In this document: positions 24,939 through 32,892 of the stretch, piece after piece
Layout of the letters: each line of letters begins with the position of its first letter
Numbering within the stretch: the first letter of the stretch is position 1
Assembly: GCA_023393115.1 (NCBI GenBank)
Contig: JAEWMS010000066.1
Coordinates: 56,428-120,427, forward strand
Direction of reading: 5' to 3'
Length of the DNA: 64,000 nucleotides
From: Bacillota bacterium
Lineage (GTDB): Bacteria > Bacillota > Clostridia > Acetivibrionales > DSM-1351
Position numbers and translations under genes: made by a program
Notes under the pieces: model-generated
What the model was told of the DNA's origin: nothing
Seen by the model: only the letters and a program-made list of their open reading frames with translations
The model's database searches: none

Positions 24939-25925
24939 ATGATAAATGGATATGAGAGTCTGGAGCTTTCAACACAGATATTAATTGAGGAAGCACTAAA
25001 AAGAGGTATAGAGATGGAGGTATTGGATTGGAATGATAACTTCATCCGGTTGAAAAAGAAAGATAGGGTAGAATATATAAAGCAAGCCACAAAAACATCG
25101 TCAGATACCTATATTGCGCCTCTTATAATGGAGAATAAAGAGGTTACAAAGTATATATTGAGAGAAAATGGCATCAATGTTCCCAAAGGCATTTCAGTAA
25201 AATCATCAGATGAGGCTTTACTAAATTTTAGTACTTTTAGAGAAAGGGATTTGGTTGTAAAGCCCAAATCAACCAATTTCGGCAAGGGTGTAGTAATTCT
25301 TAAGCAACTGGTATCCCCCGATGATTTGAAGAATGCGGTAAAGTTTGCATTGGAATATGATGATACAGTAATGATCGAAGATTTTATTGAAGGTATGGAA
25401 TACAGGTTTTTGGTAATTGATAATGAAGTTCCTGCTATACTACATCGAGTTCCTGCAAATATTACCGGAGACGGTGAGCAAACCATAGAGCAGCTGGTGT
25501 TCGAAAAAAACAAGAACCCCTTAAGAGGTGAGGGCTACAAAACTCCACTTGAAAAGATAAGCCTCGGTTATATAGAAAAGGATTATCTTGCACTTCAGGG
25601 TAAAGATTTTTCATACGTTCCCAAAAGAGATGAGACGGTATTCCTTAGAGAAAACTCTAATATCAGTACCGGAGGGGACAGTATTGACTTCACAGATGAA
25701 GTATCAGGAGACTACAAGAAACTAGCCATTGAAGCTGCAAAAGCTGTCGGAGCTAAAATATGCGGAGCAGATATTATAATCAAAAATATAAAGGAACCTC
25801 CGAATTCTAGTAATTACAGCGTTATTGAGTTGAATTTCAATCCGGCTCTTCATATTCACAACTTTCCCTATAAGGGTGAAAACAGGCATGTAGAAAAACA
25901 TGTATTAAAGCTTCTAGGCTTTTAG
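24939..25925 (+). CDS. ATP-grasp ligase, probable glutathione synthetase half of split GshF
   Basis: A 328-residue ATP-grasp protein. The ATP-binding lysine is in VVKPKSTNFGKGV, followed by MIEDFIEGMEYRFLVI, and the metal-binding end reads GADIIIK...VIELNFNPALHIHNFPYKGENR. This resembles the C-terminal domain of GshF and cyanophycin-synthetase-type ATP-grasps rather than E. coli GshB. It lies 30 bases after gshA behind AAGGTAGG and should add glycine to gamma-glutamylcysteine. Another C-terminal amino acid is possible. Confidence 0.85.
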   Translation: MINGYESLELSTQILIEEALKRGIEMEVLDWNDNFIRLKKKDRVEYIKQATKTSSDTYIAPLIMENKEVTKYILRENGINVPKGISVKSSDEALLNFSTFRERDLVVKPKSTNFGKGVVILKQLVSPDDLKNAVKFALEYDDTVMIEDFIEGMEYRFLVIDNEVPAILHRVPANITGDGEQTIEQLVFEKNKNPLRGEGYKTPLEKISLGYIEKDYLALQGKDFSYVPKRDETVFLRENSNISTGGDSIDFTDEVSGDYKKLAIEAAKAVGAKICGADIIIKNIKEPPNSSNYSVIELNFNPALHIHNFPYKGENRHVEKHVLKLLGF

Positions 25926-26033
25926 AATTTTGCTAATAGCATTTTAAAAGGGAAAATAACTTGTAGATGACATGAATCAGCCTATATAGGAATAAAATAT
26001 ATTGATATCTAAGCGCACTATGAGGGGCTTCGA

Positions 26034-26456
26034 ATGATCAATATATTTTTATCGTGCAGCAGTAAGGATCATGATTACATCAAAACAGTAATCGATAATT
26101 TGACAGAATTACCTGATAAATATAGCTTGATATACTTCATGCAGCCTTATAATGTGGATACATCTATGGAACTCATACTTCATCGGTTAAATGAAGCAGA
26201 CCTATTTATTGTATTTGTATCAAACAATTCTCTTGAAAGTGCTTTTGTGCAGGAAGAAATAAGAGAAGCTGTAAGACTATCCAAGCTGGGAGTGATAAAA
26301 GGATTTTGCTCCATTATAATTGAACCTGAGATCCAGGTGGCTCAGGATTACAGAATTCCTGAGTACATTTTAAGCAGTAGAATGTTTTATACCCATTCTC
26401 CCTATTTGGCAATAGAGCAGATAAAGGACTTTATTTTTAGTTTTAAAGGAGATTAG
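26034..26456 (+). CDS. Stand-alone TIR-domain protein
   Basis: A 140-residue protein that is almost entirely one TIR-like domain. It begins INIFLSCSSKDHDYI (the usual F-x-S-x-x-x-D start), continues with LNEADLFIVFVSNNSLES and has FVQEEIREAV, where one Glu sits at the position of the catalytic glutamate of NAD-cleaving TIRs. Bacterial TIRs of this kind degrade NAD or make ADP-ribose signals in phage defence. One base separates its stop from the next gene, a two-helix membrane protein. Catalysis is inferred, and a nucleotide 2-deoxyribosyltransferase-like fold is the main alternative. Confidence 0.68.
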   Translation: MINIFLSCSSKDHDYIKTVIDNLTELPDKYSLIYFMQPYNVDTSMELILHRLNEADLFIVFVSNNSLESAFVQEEIREAVRLSKLGVIKGFCSIIIEPEIQVAQDYRIPEYILSSRMFYTHSPYLAIEQIKDFIFSFKGD

Positions 26457-26457
26457 T

Positions 26458-26898
26458 ATGGATAATGTCAGCGGTATAGATGCTGAAAATTACCTGGACA
26501 GTTATCTGGCCTATTACGATGAGAAGTCTATAAAGAATAAGAAGCGATATACCTGTCTGGTTTTGCTGGACATAATAATCTCAGCAATGATTCCCTTTGC
26601 TACATTATTTATTGATATCTTTGGTGCCGCAAAGTACATAGTGGCACTGATGGGGTCATGCATAACCATAGTTACAGCTTTAAATACCACATTTGGCTAC
26701 CACAAATTGTGGATAGAATATCGTACCGTAGCCGAAGCATTAAAACATCAAAAGGATCTATATATTAATAACTGTAATCCCTATAATGATGACAACAAAA
26801 AAGAACTTTTGCTATTCATAGTAAATTCCATTCTGGAGAAGGAAAACAGGAACTGGAAGAGCATTGAATTAAGTCTGGTTAAGTCGGTTAAGTCCTGA
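26458..26898 (+). CDS. SLATT/DUF4231-like two-transmembrane effector
   Basis: A 146-residue protein with two hydrophobic helices (about residues 31-53 and 57-77) and a cytoplasmic tail. The WIEYRTVAEALKHQKDLY stretch, the NPY motif and EKENRNW near the end match the DUF4231 branch of the SLATT superfamily. SLATT proteins are predicted pore-forming effectors in nucleotide-signal defence systems. Coupling to the TIR gene (1-base gap) suggests the TIR makes a signal or senses infection and this protein breaches the membrane. Function is inferred. Confidence 0.7.
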   Translation: MDNVSGIDAENYLDSYLAYYDEKSIKNKKRYTCLVLLDIIISAMIPFATLFIDIFGAAKYIVALMGSCITIVTALNTTFGYHKLWIEYRTVAEALKHQKDLYINNCNPYNDDNKKELLLFIVNSILEKENRNWKSIELSLVKSVKS

Positions 26899-26968
26899 AT
26901 ATGCATAGCGGCAAAAGCTCAGATTAGTAAGATTCAATAAATTATATAATTTTATACCTATATTTGTT

Positions 26969-27247
26969 CTATATATTTATTGGAGAATAGGTTTTGAAGA
27001 ATATTTCTCTTTTACAGGGATACCTTTCCCCGTTAATACCTGTTATTATATAATCGCCTTTATTAATGTAGTGCTTTCCTTCAAGCGTGACAATAAAAGG
27101 TACTTTTTCGGACTCAATAGGGTTTTGATAATTTGTAGTATCAAGCCCTGCTCTGGCAGCGGTATCAAGATCGTCAAAGCCATCTTCCAAACCTTCCTTG
27201 TATTCAATTGCTTCAATAGGTATCGGATTTTTTATATATTTTGCCAC
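26969..27247 (-). CDS. Small phage-type protein
   Basis: A 92-residue protein starting at GTG behind GAGGAGG. KYIKNPIPIEAIEY at the start and GDYIITGINGERYPCKREIFFKTY at the end match a small protein widely found in phages of Firmicutes, where the start usually reads K-x-x-P-V-x-I-E-A. Its molecular role is not known to me. It may be a prophage remnant; no other phage gene lies nearby. Confidence 0.72.
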   Translation of the reverse strand: MAKYIKNPIPIEAIEYKEGLEDGFDDLDTAARAGLDTTNYQNPIESEKVPFIVTLEGKHYINKGDYIITGINGERYPCKREIFFKTYSPINI

Positions 27248-27418
27248 AGTTAAGCCTCCTCATTTTATATTATAGGACAAGGTTGTTTAATTTATTCAAA
27301 TATCAATGTATCAATACATAGTATGAGGAGTACCTGCACATTGCTATTGACAATGTATGGAAATGTGATTTATACTATTAAATGTATAAATATTATTAAC
27401 AGAAAGGAGTTGTTGTAA

Positions 27419-27457
27419 ATGTCATTAAGGTTAATTGTTGAGGTGGCTCTTTGCTAA
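27419..27457 (+). CDS. Possible 12-residue leader peptide
   Basis: ATG after AAAGGAG at 8-9 bases spacing encodes MSLRLIVEVALC and then TAA. It sits between a good promoter and two terminators. Such short peptides often sense ribosome stalling. There is no amino-acid run that names the signal, and translation is unproven. Confidence 0.35.
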   Translation: MSLRLIVEVALC

Positions 27458-27598
27458 TTTAATAATGGCTCGGTTCATAGGATTTTTTTGTCCTCGTTGT
27501 TCCGGTGCAGCTTCTTTCGAGCAACTGAATTGTGAATGCAAATACTGGAGTAATTTTGCACGCAAAGGTAGCGTGTTTTTTTATTGCCTTTTTTTGTT

Positions 27599-27637
27599 AA
27601 AGATTCCGCAGGTGGTCGCTATCTGCGGAATCTTTTT
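27599..27637 (+). terminator. Strong intrinsic terminator
   Basis: AAAGATTCCGCAG (27599-27611) pairs with CTGCGGAATCTTT (27623-27635), a 13-bp stem ending in TTTTT. It closes the orphan transcription unit before the rsgA operon. Confidence 0.8.
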
Positions 27638-27776
27638 ATCTATTTCGTCTACAATATTCATTTGATATATGAAAGATTTTGAGATTAGGAAAGTAATTTT
27701 GCTCGATGTGGAATGATAATTAGCAGAGAGAAAAAGTAGGCATTGCCATAAGGCACGATGAAATTAGGAGGTTAAT

Positions 27777-27926
27777 ATGGTTAAAAAGAAGAGTACTGTC
27801 GATTATATGAAGGAAATACGCGGAAGCTGGGTCATAAATCCCAGAACAAGAGTTCAGGAGAACAGCTTGAAAAACAAAAAGAAACGAAGACAGGAAGAAA
27901 AGAAATTTATAAAGGATGATTATTGA
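27777..27926 (+). CDS. Small basic protein coupled to rsgA
   Basis: A 49-residue protein (MVKKKSTVDYMKEIRGSW..., ending KFIKDDY) with a strong TAGGAGG ribosome site. It is rich in Lys and Arg, with a basic stretch from about residue 31 to 43, and has no cysteine or membrane segment. I do not recognise the family. Its TGA overlaps the rsgA ATG (TGATG), so the two are translationally coupled. Charge and partner suggest binding to ribosomal RNA or the 30S subunit, as inference only. Confidence 0.7.
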   Translation: MVKKKSTVDYMKEIRGSWVINPRTRVQENSLKNKKKRRQEEKKFIKDDY

Positions 27927-28978
27927 TGAATATAAAAGATTACGGATGGAATGAATTTTATCAAAATGAATGGATCAGCAAGGCTGCACCAGGCATGTAT
28001 CCCGGGCGTATAACTGCTGATTTCGGGCAACAACTTAAGGTTGTAACCGACCAGGGCGAGTGTATGGTCAACAGGCCCATACAGAAGGATGATGGCAGCG
28101 TCCAGCTGGCTGTTGGTGATTGGGTTGCCCTGGAAACAATACCGGGAGCTGATACTTTTATCAGATTTGTTCTCACAAGAAGAACAAAATTCTCAAGAGC
28201 TGCTGCAGGTATCAAGGTCAAGGAACAAATTGTGGCAGCCAACGCGGATACTGTTTTTCTGATTCAATCTCTGAATAAGGATTTTAACATGAAGAGATTG
28301 GAACGGTATTTGATTGCTGCATGGGACAGCGGTGCTGTGCCTGTAGTTATACTGACAAAGGCAGACTGTTGTGAGAATGTGGCTGAAAAAATGAGTTTGG
28401 TATATGGCACAGCTCCAGGTGTAGAGGTTTATGCAATAAGCTCAGTGACCGGTCAGGGTCTTGAGGAAGTCCGCAAATATCTCCAGCCCGGAAAAACAGT
28501 TGCATTGCTTGGTTCCTCGGGCGTAGGCAAGTCTACCCTGGTAAATACTCTGGCCGGGGATGAAATATTAAAAACCCAGTCAATACGTGAGGACGACAGC
28601 AGGGGTAGACATACAACAACTCACAGAGAGCTTGTCCTTCTTCCTGGCGGAGGACTTATCCTTGACACTCCGGGAATGAGAACACTATCCATTTGGGATA
28701 CAGATGCAGGAATGGAAATAATGTTTGGAGACATAGAAGAACTCATTTCTCAGTGTCGTTTTCATGATTGCAAGCATCAAACTGAGCCCGGCTGTGCTGT
28801 AAGAGAAGCTCTTGAAACAGAAAAAATTGAAAAGCAGAGATGGGATAGCTGGCTGAAATTGCAAAAGGAGATTGCTCATATGGAAGCAAAGAAGGAAGGC
28901 AAGCTCAAGCTTCAGGAAAAGCAGTGGGGGCGACAGATTGCAAAGTTTCAGAAAGAGTTTTCAAAAGGGAGGTTTTAA
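27926..28978 (+). CDS. rsgA: Ribosome small-subunit-dependent GTPase RsgA
   Basis: A 350-residue circularly permuted GTPase that acts late in 30S subunit assembly. The order of motifs is G4 (LTKAD), G1 (GSSGVGKST), G3 (DTPG), as expected for the family. An N-terminal OB-fold precedes them, and the zinc site is in CRFHDCKHQTEPGC. The C-terminal tail is highly basic. The ATG at 27926 is favoured because it overlaps the upstream stop codon. Confidence 0.93.
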   Translation: MNIKDYGWNEFYQNEWISKAAPGMYPGRITADFGQQLKVVTDQGECMVNRPIQKDDGSVQLAVGDWVALETIPGADTFIRFVLTRRTKFSRAAAGIKVKEQIVAANADTVFLIQSLNKDFNMKRLERYLIAAWDSGAVPVVILTKADCCENVAEKMSLVYGTAPGVEVYAISSVTGQGLEEVRKYLQPGKTVALLGSSGVGKSTLVNTLAGDEILKTQSIREDDSRGRHTTTHRELVLLPGGGLILDTPGMRTLSIWDTDAGMEIMFGDIEELISQCRFHDCKHQTEPGCAVREALETEKIEKQRWDSWLKLQKEIAHMEAKKEGKLKLQEKQWGRQIAKFQKEFSKGRF

Positions 28979-28981
28979 CAT

Positions 28982-29968
28982 ATGGAAATAAAAATTAGAA
29001 GTGAAAAAACAGCAGATTACACAAGTATAGCAAATGTTACATACGAGGCATTTTTAGGGTGGCATCCGGATAATCAATATGTATCAGAGCCTGTTCTTGT
29101 TGACCTACTAAGACATAATTCATGCTTTAATCCAGAATTATCGCTGGTGGCTGAAATAGACAATATAATTGTAGGTCACGCTTTGTTTTCACCATATAAG
29201 TTTATTGTCCAGGGCAGTGAAACTATGGGAGCAGTCCTTGCTCCAATAGCTGTACTTCCCGAATATCAGGGAAAAGGCATAGGAGAAAAGCTGATAGAGG
29301 AAGGCCATCATAGATTAAAGGAATTAGGATACACTTTTTCTTTGTTATGCGGACATGATACTTACTATCCGCGTTTTGGATATAAGACTAAAATGTTCTC
29401 GGAAAGCGGTACATCATTGAATTTTAACCATGAAGAATTTGACTGCCGACAATACAGCCTCAGGCCTGTTTTCCAGAAGGACCTTCCATGGTTAATAAAA
29501 ATGTGGTATGCACGACATAAAGCGGACCCTCTTGCGCTATTTCCGGGAGAGAATATCAGCGAATGGCACAATCATGGTATTGGAGCACGTGCCTCAATCT
29601 TTGTTAAAGATAATAAAAACATAGGATACATTAGATATGACAATAGCAACTTCCGCGTAAAAGAACTACTGGCTGATGACCAGTACATGTGTGAGATACT
29701 AAAATATCTGTCAGCCATAAAGTACGGCAAATCCAAGGGAGAGATAAATACACTATTGTCCTACGATTGTCTGTATCCCTTAATTAAGAATGAAGAAAAT
29801 ATTGATTTAAGCGATAAGAGCACAGCGTACACGGCATTTATGATAAAGGTTCTTCAAAAGGATACCTTAATAGAGGATTACTGTGAAAAGGTGGAAAAGG
29901 AAGCTGTAAAACCTGGTATCGTTGTGTTCCCGCCTGTGTTTGATATTGAAGATGGGAGAGTTGATTAA
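28982..29968 (+). CDS. GNAT-family N-acetyltransferase
   Basis: A 328-residue protein starting 4 bases after rsgA. The first 150 residues form a GNAT domain, with the acetyl-CoA loop in PIAVLPEYQGKGIGEKLIEEG and the GFxYPRFGYK-like ending in YYPRFGYKT. The remaining 180 residues are less familiar and could be a second, degenerate GNAT-like or substrate-binding domain. The substrate is not predictable. Its last base is shared with the start of the next gene. Confidence 0.85.
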   Translation: MEIKIRSEKTADYTSIANVTYEAFLGWHPDNQYVSEPVLVDLLRHNSCFNPELSLVAEIDNIIVGHALFSPYKFIVQGSETMGAVLAPIAVLPEYQGKGIGEKLIEEGHHRLKELGYTFSLLCGHDTYYPRFGYKTKMFSESGTSLNFNHEEFDCRQYSLRPVFQKDLPWLIKMWYARHKADPLALFPGENISEWHNHGIGARASIFVKDNKNIGYIRYDNSNFRVKELLADDQYMCEILKYLSAIKYGKSKGEINTLLSYDCLYPLIKNEENIDLSDKSTAYTAFMIKVLQKDTLIEDYCEKVEKEAVKPGIVVFPPVFDIEDGRVD

Positions 29969-30831
29969 TGATTTCAAATATAGAATTATTAGATGCAATA
30001 AAAAAATACACATATAAACCAGAACCTTTCAGTCCTGGTGAAAAACACTTCTGGGATGACCCACATATTTCAAAAAGCATGCTGGAAGCCCACTTAAACC
30101 AGCAGCATGATGCGGCTAGCCGGAAAATATCCACCATTGACCAAACTGTTGAACACCTGATAAACACTGGTGTACTAAAGCCCGGCATGAAGCTTCTTGA
30201 TCTTGGATGCGGCCCGGGATTATATTCACAAAGGTTTGCAGTAGCAGGTTTGGAGGTTGTTGGACTGGATATATCAGAAAATTCAATTGAATATGCAAAA
30301 GCTTCAGCTGACAAAGCAAAACTTCCTGTTGAATTTAGATGTATGAATTTTTTCGACATGGAATATGAAGATGAATTTGATGCTATAATCCAGGTGTATG
30401 GCGAGCTTAATACTTTTTTCGACACCTCACTGGAAAAGCTGCTTTTATGTATAAGAAAGGCGTTAAAGGATGATGGAGTATTTATTTTCGATGTTTCAAC
30501 CCGTAAGCTGAGAATGAGGGATAAAACTCAGAATAACTGGTATTATAGTTATGGTGGTTTTTGGAGACCAAACGGGCATCTTGTCCTCGAAATGGGTTTT
30601 GATTACCCTGAACAGGACTTATGGCTGGATCAATACATAATTGTTGATGAAAGTGGTGTTAAGATATACAGGAACTGGTTTCATGACTACACCCTTGACA
30701 CAATAACGGATGTACTAAATAAAAATGGATTTATAGTCCAAGAAGTATGGGATGACCTTACCGGCAGCAAATATAGCGAGGATGGGGACTGGATTGCAAT
30801 AGTCGCCTCTCTTGGAGCAGAGTTGAAATAA
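29968..30831 (+). CDS. Class I SAM-dependent methyltransferase
   Basis: A 287-residue protein. Motif I is LLDLGCGPGLYSQRFA, with an acidic residue after the second strand (VVGLDISENSIEYAK) and a post-motif reading FDAIIQVYGELNTF. The first 60 residues are an extra helical region. It overlaps the acetyltransferase stop by one base (TAATG), so the pair is probably co-translated and may act on one small molecule. The target is unknown. Confidence 0.87.
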   Translation: MISNIELLDAIKKYTYKPEPFSPGEKHFWDDPHISKSMLEAHLNQQHDAASRKISTIDQTVEHLINTGVLKPGMKLLDLGCGPGLYSQRFAVAGLEVVGLDISENSIEYAKASADKAKLPVEFRCMNFFDMEYEDEFDAIIQVYGELNTFFDTSLEKLLLCIRKALKDDGVFIFDVSTRKLRMRDKTQNNWYYSYGGFWRPNGHLVLEMGFDYPEQDLWLDQYIIVDESGVKIYRNWFHDYTLDTITDVLNKNGFIVQEVWDDLTGSKYSEDGDWIAIVASLGAELK

Positions 30832-30897
30832 TGTTATAATCAATTTTAATTACTTTTATGAGGATAGCATCAATCACAATTAGTTTGGAGGGCAATA

Positions 30898-31425
30898 ATG
30901 ATATTATCAGGTAAAGAAATTCAAAACAGGCTGGGAAATGATATTTTTATTGAACCGTTCAACCCGGGCCAATTGAATCCTAACAGCTATAATCTAAAAC
31001 TATCTAACGAATTACTGGTGTATGAAGATGCATGTCTCGATATGAAGAAGGAACACAGGGTTAAAAAGCTTACAATCCCTGAAGAGGGGTTAATTCTGGA
31101 ACCTAACAGACTGTATCTCGGCAGGACCAAGGAATATACAAGAACAGACAATCACGTGCCCATGCTTGAAGGCAGGTCTTCCATAGGGCGACTTGGACTA
31201 TTCATTCATGTTACTGCAGGCTTTGGTGACGTCGGATTCTCAGGCTATTGGACTCTTGAAATACATTGTATTCAGCCTATTAGAATCTATTCTGATATTG
31301 ATATATGTCAGATATACTATCATACTATTGAAGGTGATTACGATAAGTACAATAGCGGAAAATATCAAAATAATACCGGCATTCAGCCAAGTTTATTGTA
31401 CAAGGACTTTGAAAAAGTACTTTAG
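30898..31425 (+). CDS. dcd: dCTP deaminase
   Basis: A 175-residue trimeric nucleotide deaminase. It shows LNPNSYNLKLSN near the start, the substrate motif EGRSSIGRLGLFIHVTAGFGDVGF with the catalytic Glu in SGYWTLEIH, and a C-terminal lid with GKYQNNTG. It makes dUTP (or dUMP in the bifunctional type) from dCTP. The last six residues (DFEKVL) are encoded by the first unit of a 21-base tandem repeat that runs past the stop. Confidence 0.92.
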   Translation: MILSGKEIQNRLGNDIFIEPFNPGQLNPNSYNLKLSNELLVYEDACLDMKKEHRVKKLTIPEEGLILEPNRLYLGRTKEYTRTDNHVPMLEGRSSIGRLGLFIHVTAGFGDVGFSGYWTLEIHCIQPIRIYSDIDICQIYYHTIEGDYDKYNSGKYQNNTGIQPSLLYKDFEKVL

Positions 31426-31466
31426 GACTTTGAAAAAGTACTTTAGGACTTTGAAAAAGGACTTTA
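31404..31466 (+). repeat. Three-copy 21-bp tandem repeat across the dcd stop codon
   Basis: Units beginning GGACTTTGAAAAAG start at 31404, 31425 and 31446. The first two are identical and the third differs at one base (GGAC for GTAC). The dcd TAG lies at the first unit boundary, so loss of the stop would extend the protein by whole units. Confidence 0.85.
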
Positions 31467-31501
31467 TGGCTTTGAGAAACGTTGAGAAATTTAAAAACAT
31501 C

Positions 31502-31612
31502 TTTACAATTCTTTAAGCTCTATGTTATAATATTCTGCGTGTGTAATACGGATGGTCCTCTGCACAAGGTTTTATTAGATGCACGAACATCTAGGAGAGG
31601 AAGGAGGAAATA
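31502..31612 (+). promoter_or_regulatory. Promoter and structured leader of the L19 gene
   Basis: TTTACA (31502-31507), 18 bases, TATAAT (31526-31531), then an 80-base leader with a possible GATG...CATC stem and the AGGAAGGAGG ribosome site. L19 leaders are known autoregulatory RNAs in Firmicutes. I cannot confirm the fold by eye. Confidence 0.5.
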
Positions 31613-31615
31613 AAA

Positions 31616-31966
31616 ATGGATATATTGAAGTCAATTGAAAATGAACAGATAAGAACTGACCTTCCTAAATTGGAAATTGGTGATTTTATTAAGGTTCATG
31701 CCAAGATTAAAGAAGGAACAAGGGAAAGAATCCAGGTATTCGAAGGTACTGTTATAGCTTTAAAAGGTTCCGGTTTAAAGGAAACTTTTACTGTAAGAAG
31801 AGTATCTTACGGTGTTGGTGTTGAAAGAATATTCCCTGTTAACTCACCAAGAATCGATCATATCGATGTAGTTAGAAAAGGTGTTGTTAGAAGAGCTAAG
31901 CTTTACTATTTGCGTGATAGAGTTGGTAAGGCTGCAAAGATTAAAGAAAGACTCGACACTAAATAA
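31616..31966 (+). CDS. rplS: Large ribosomal subunit protein L19
   Basis: A 116-residue ribosomal protein at the 30S-50S interface. It shows the diagnostic GDFIKVHAKIKEGTRERIQVFEGTVIA, the SYGVGVERIFPVNSPRI segment and the basic tail RRAKLYYLRDRVGKAAKIKE. It has its own promoter and is followed by a terminator, which separates it from the signal peptidase gene. Confidence 0.98.
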   Translation: MDILKSIENEQIRTDLPKLEIGDFIKVHAKIKEGTRERIQVFEGTVIALKGSGLKETFTVRRVSYGVGVERIFPVNSPRIDHIDVVRKGVVRRAKLYYLRDRVGKAAKIKERLDTK

Positions 31967-31997
31967 TTTTACGTGTTCTTTACGGACACACAACAGG

Positions 31998-32028
31998 AAA
32001 CCTAGGGACGACAATTCCCTAGGTTTTT
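31998..32028 (+). terminator. Intrinsic terminator after rplS
   Basis: AAACCTAGGGA pairs with TCCCTAGGTTT around a short loop, and T residues run to 32028. Confidence 0.85.
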
Positions 32029-32183
32029 AGTTTACTGTCACTTTGAATTACTGATATGAAACCCGGAGTATAGCTATTGCTATTGCTGTTAAATAAATGT
32101 AATTTGTATAATCTGATGTTTTTTTATATAATAGAAACGATTTGATTATTCAGATCTATTAAAGTCTATGAGGTGTTATACCA

Positions 32184-32858
32184 ATGGAAAATCAAAACTA
32201 TGAGAATATTGAAGAAAAATTGAATATAGAAAATAAAGACAAGCCTTTATCTGATAAAAAAGCCAAGAAAAAGAATTCTCTTGCAAGAGAGGTTTTTGAA
32301 TGGTTTCTTGTTATAGTGGCAGCAATTTTGATTTCAATGCTGATAAAGGCTTTTATTTTTTCTACCTACAAGGTTGACCAGGTCTCAATGGAAAATACTT
32401 TGATTGCAGGACATAATGTTATTGTCTACAAAACAGGCTATTTTTTTGATGATCCTGAGCATGGTGACATTATAGTTTTTATGCATGAAGAAGGTCAATT
32501 CAAGAGTATTTTCAAATATCTGCCTATAAAAAATCCAGGTGAAGTGGACTATATAAAGAGAGTGATAGGACTTCCGGGAGATCAGATTGATATCAGAGAA
32601 GGATATGTTTATAGGAAAAACGCTGGAGAGTCTGAGTTTACAAAGCTTGATGAGCCGTATATCAAATTACAGGGAGCAACAGAGTCACACGGTATGGAAC
32701 TTCCTTTTACAGTACCTGAGGATAAAATATTTGTAATGGGTGATAATAGGGAAAAAAGTATGGACTCAAGACAGATTGGTCCAGTGGATATGGATGCTGT
32801 AATAGGACAAGCTGTACTCAGAATTTGGCCATTCTCTAAATTCGGCGGTCTAAAATAA
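32184..32858 (+). CDS. lepB: Type I signal peptidase
   Basis: A 224-residue membrane protease that cleaves signal peptides of secreted proteins. A hydrophilic N-terminus of about 35 residues precedes one membrane helix (residues 38-60). The catalytic Ser68 lies in VSMENTL and the general base Lys125 in DYIKRVIGLPGD. The GDNREKSMDSR box near the C-terminus is present. Its neighbours rplS and rbgA are the common Firmicute arrangement. Confidence 0.96.
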   Translation: MENQNYENIEEKLNIENKDKPLSDKKAKKKNSLAREVFEWFLVIVAAILISMLIKAFIFSTYKVDQVSMENTLIAGHNVIVYKTGYFFDDPEHGDIIVFMHEEGQFKSIFKYLPIKNPGEVDYIKRVIGLPGDQIDIREGYVYRKNAGESEFTKLDEPYIKLQGATESHGMELPFTVPEDKIFVMGDNREKSMDSRQIGPVDMDAVIGQAVLRIWPFSKFGGLK

Positions 32859-32892
32859 AAATTATTTCATGTAGGATAAGAAGGAGAATTAA

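Larger units (their letters stand above)
27347..27637 (+). ncRNA. Orphan promoter-leader peptide-terminator unit (candidate small RNA or attenuated leader)
   Basis: TTGACA (27347-27352), 18 bases, TATACT (27371-27376), then a GAAAGGAG ribosome site and a 12-codon peptide gene. A weak hairpin with T-run (CACGC/GCGTG, about 27560-27580) and a strong one (27599-27637) follow. A 66-codon frame from 27464 spans the first terminator and has CPRC and CEC, but it has poor ribosome-site support, so I do not call it a gene. The rest of the 27248-27776 gap shows nothing else. Confidence 0.45.

Noticed and set aside
27464..27665. 66-codon frame with CPRC and CEC motifs, resembling a zinc ribbon
   Set aside because: It runs through one terminator hairpin with T-run and across a second, and lacks a good ribosome site. 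Treated as part of a non-coding leader.
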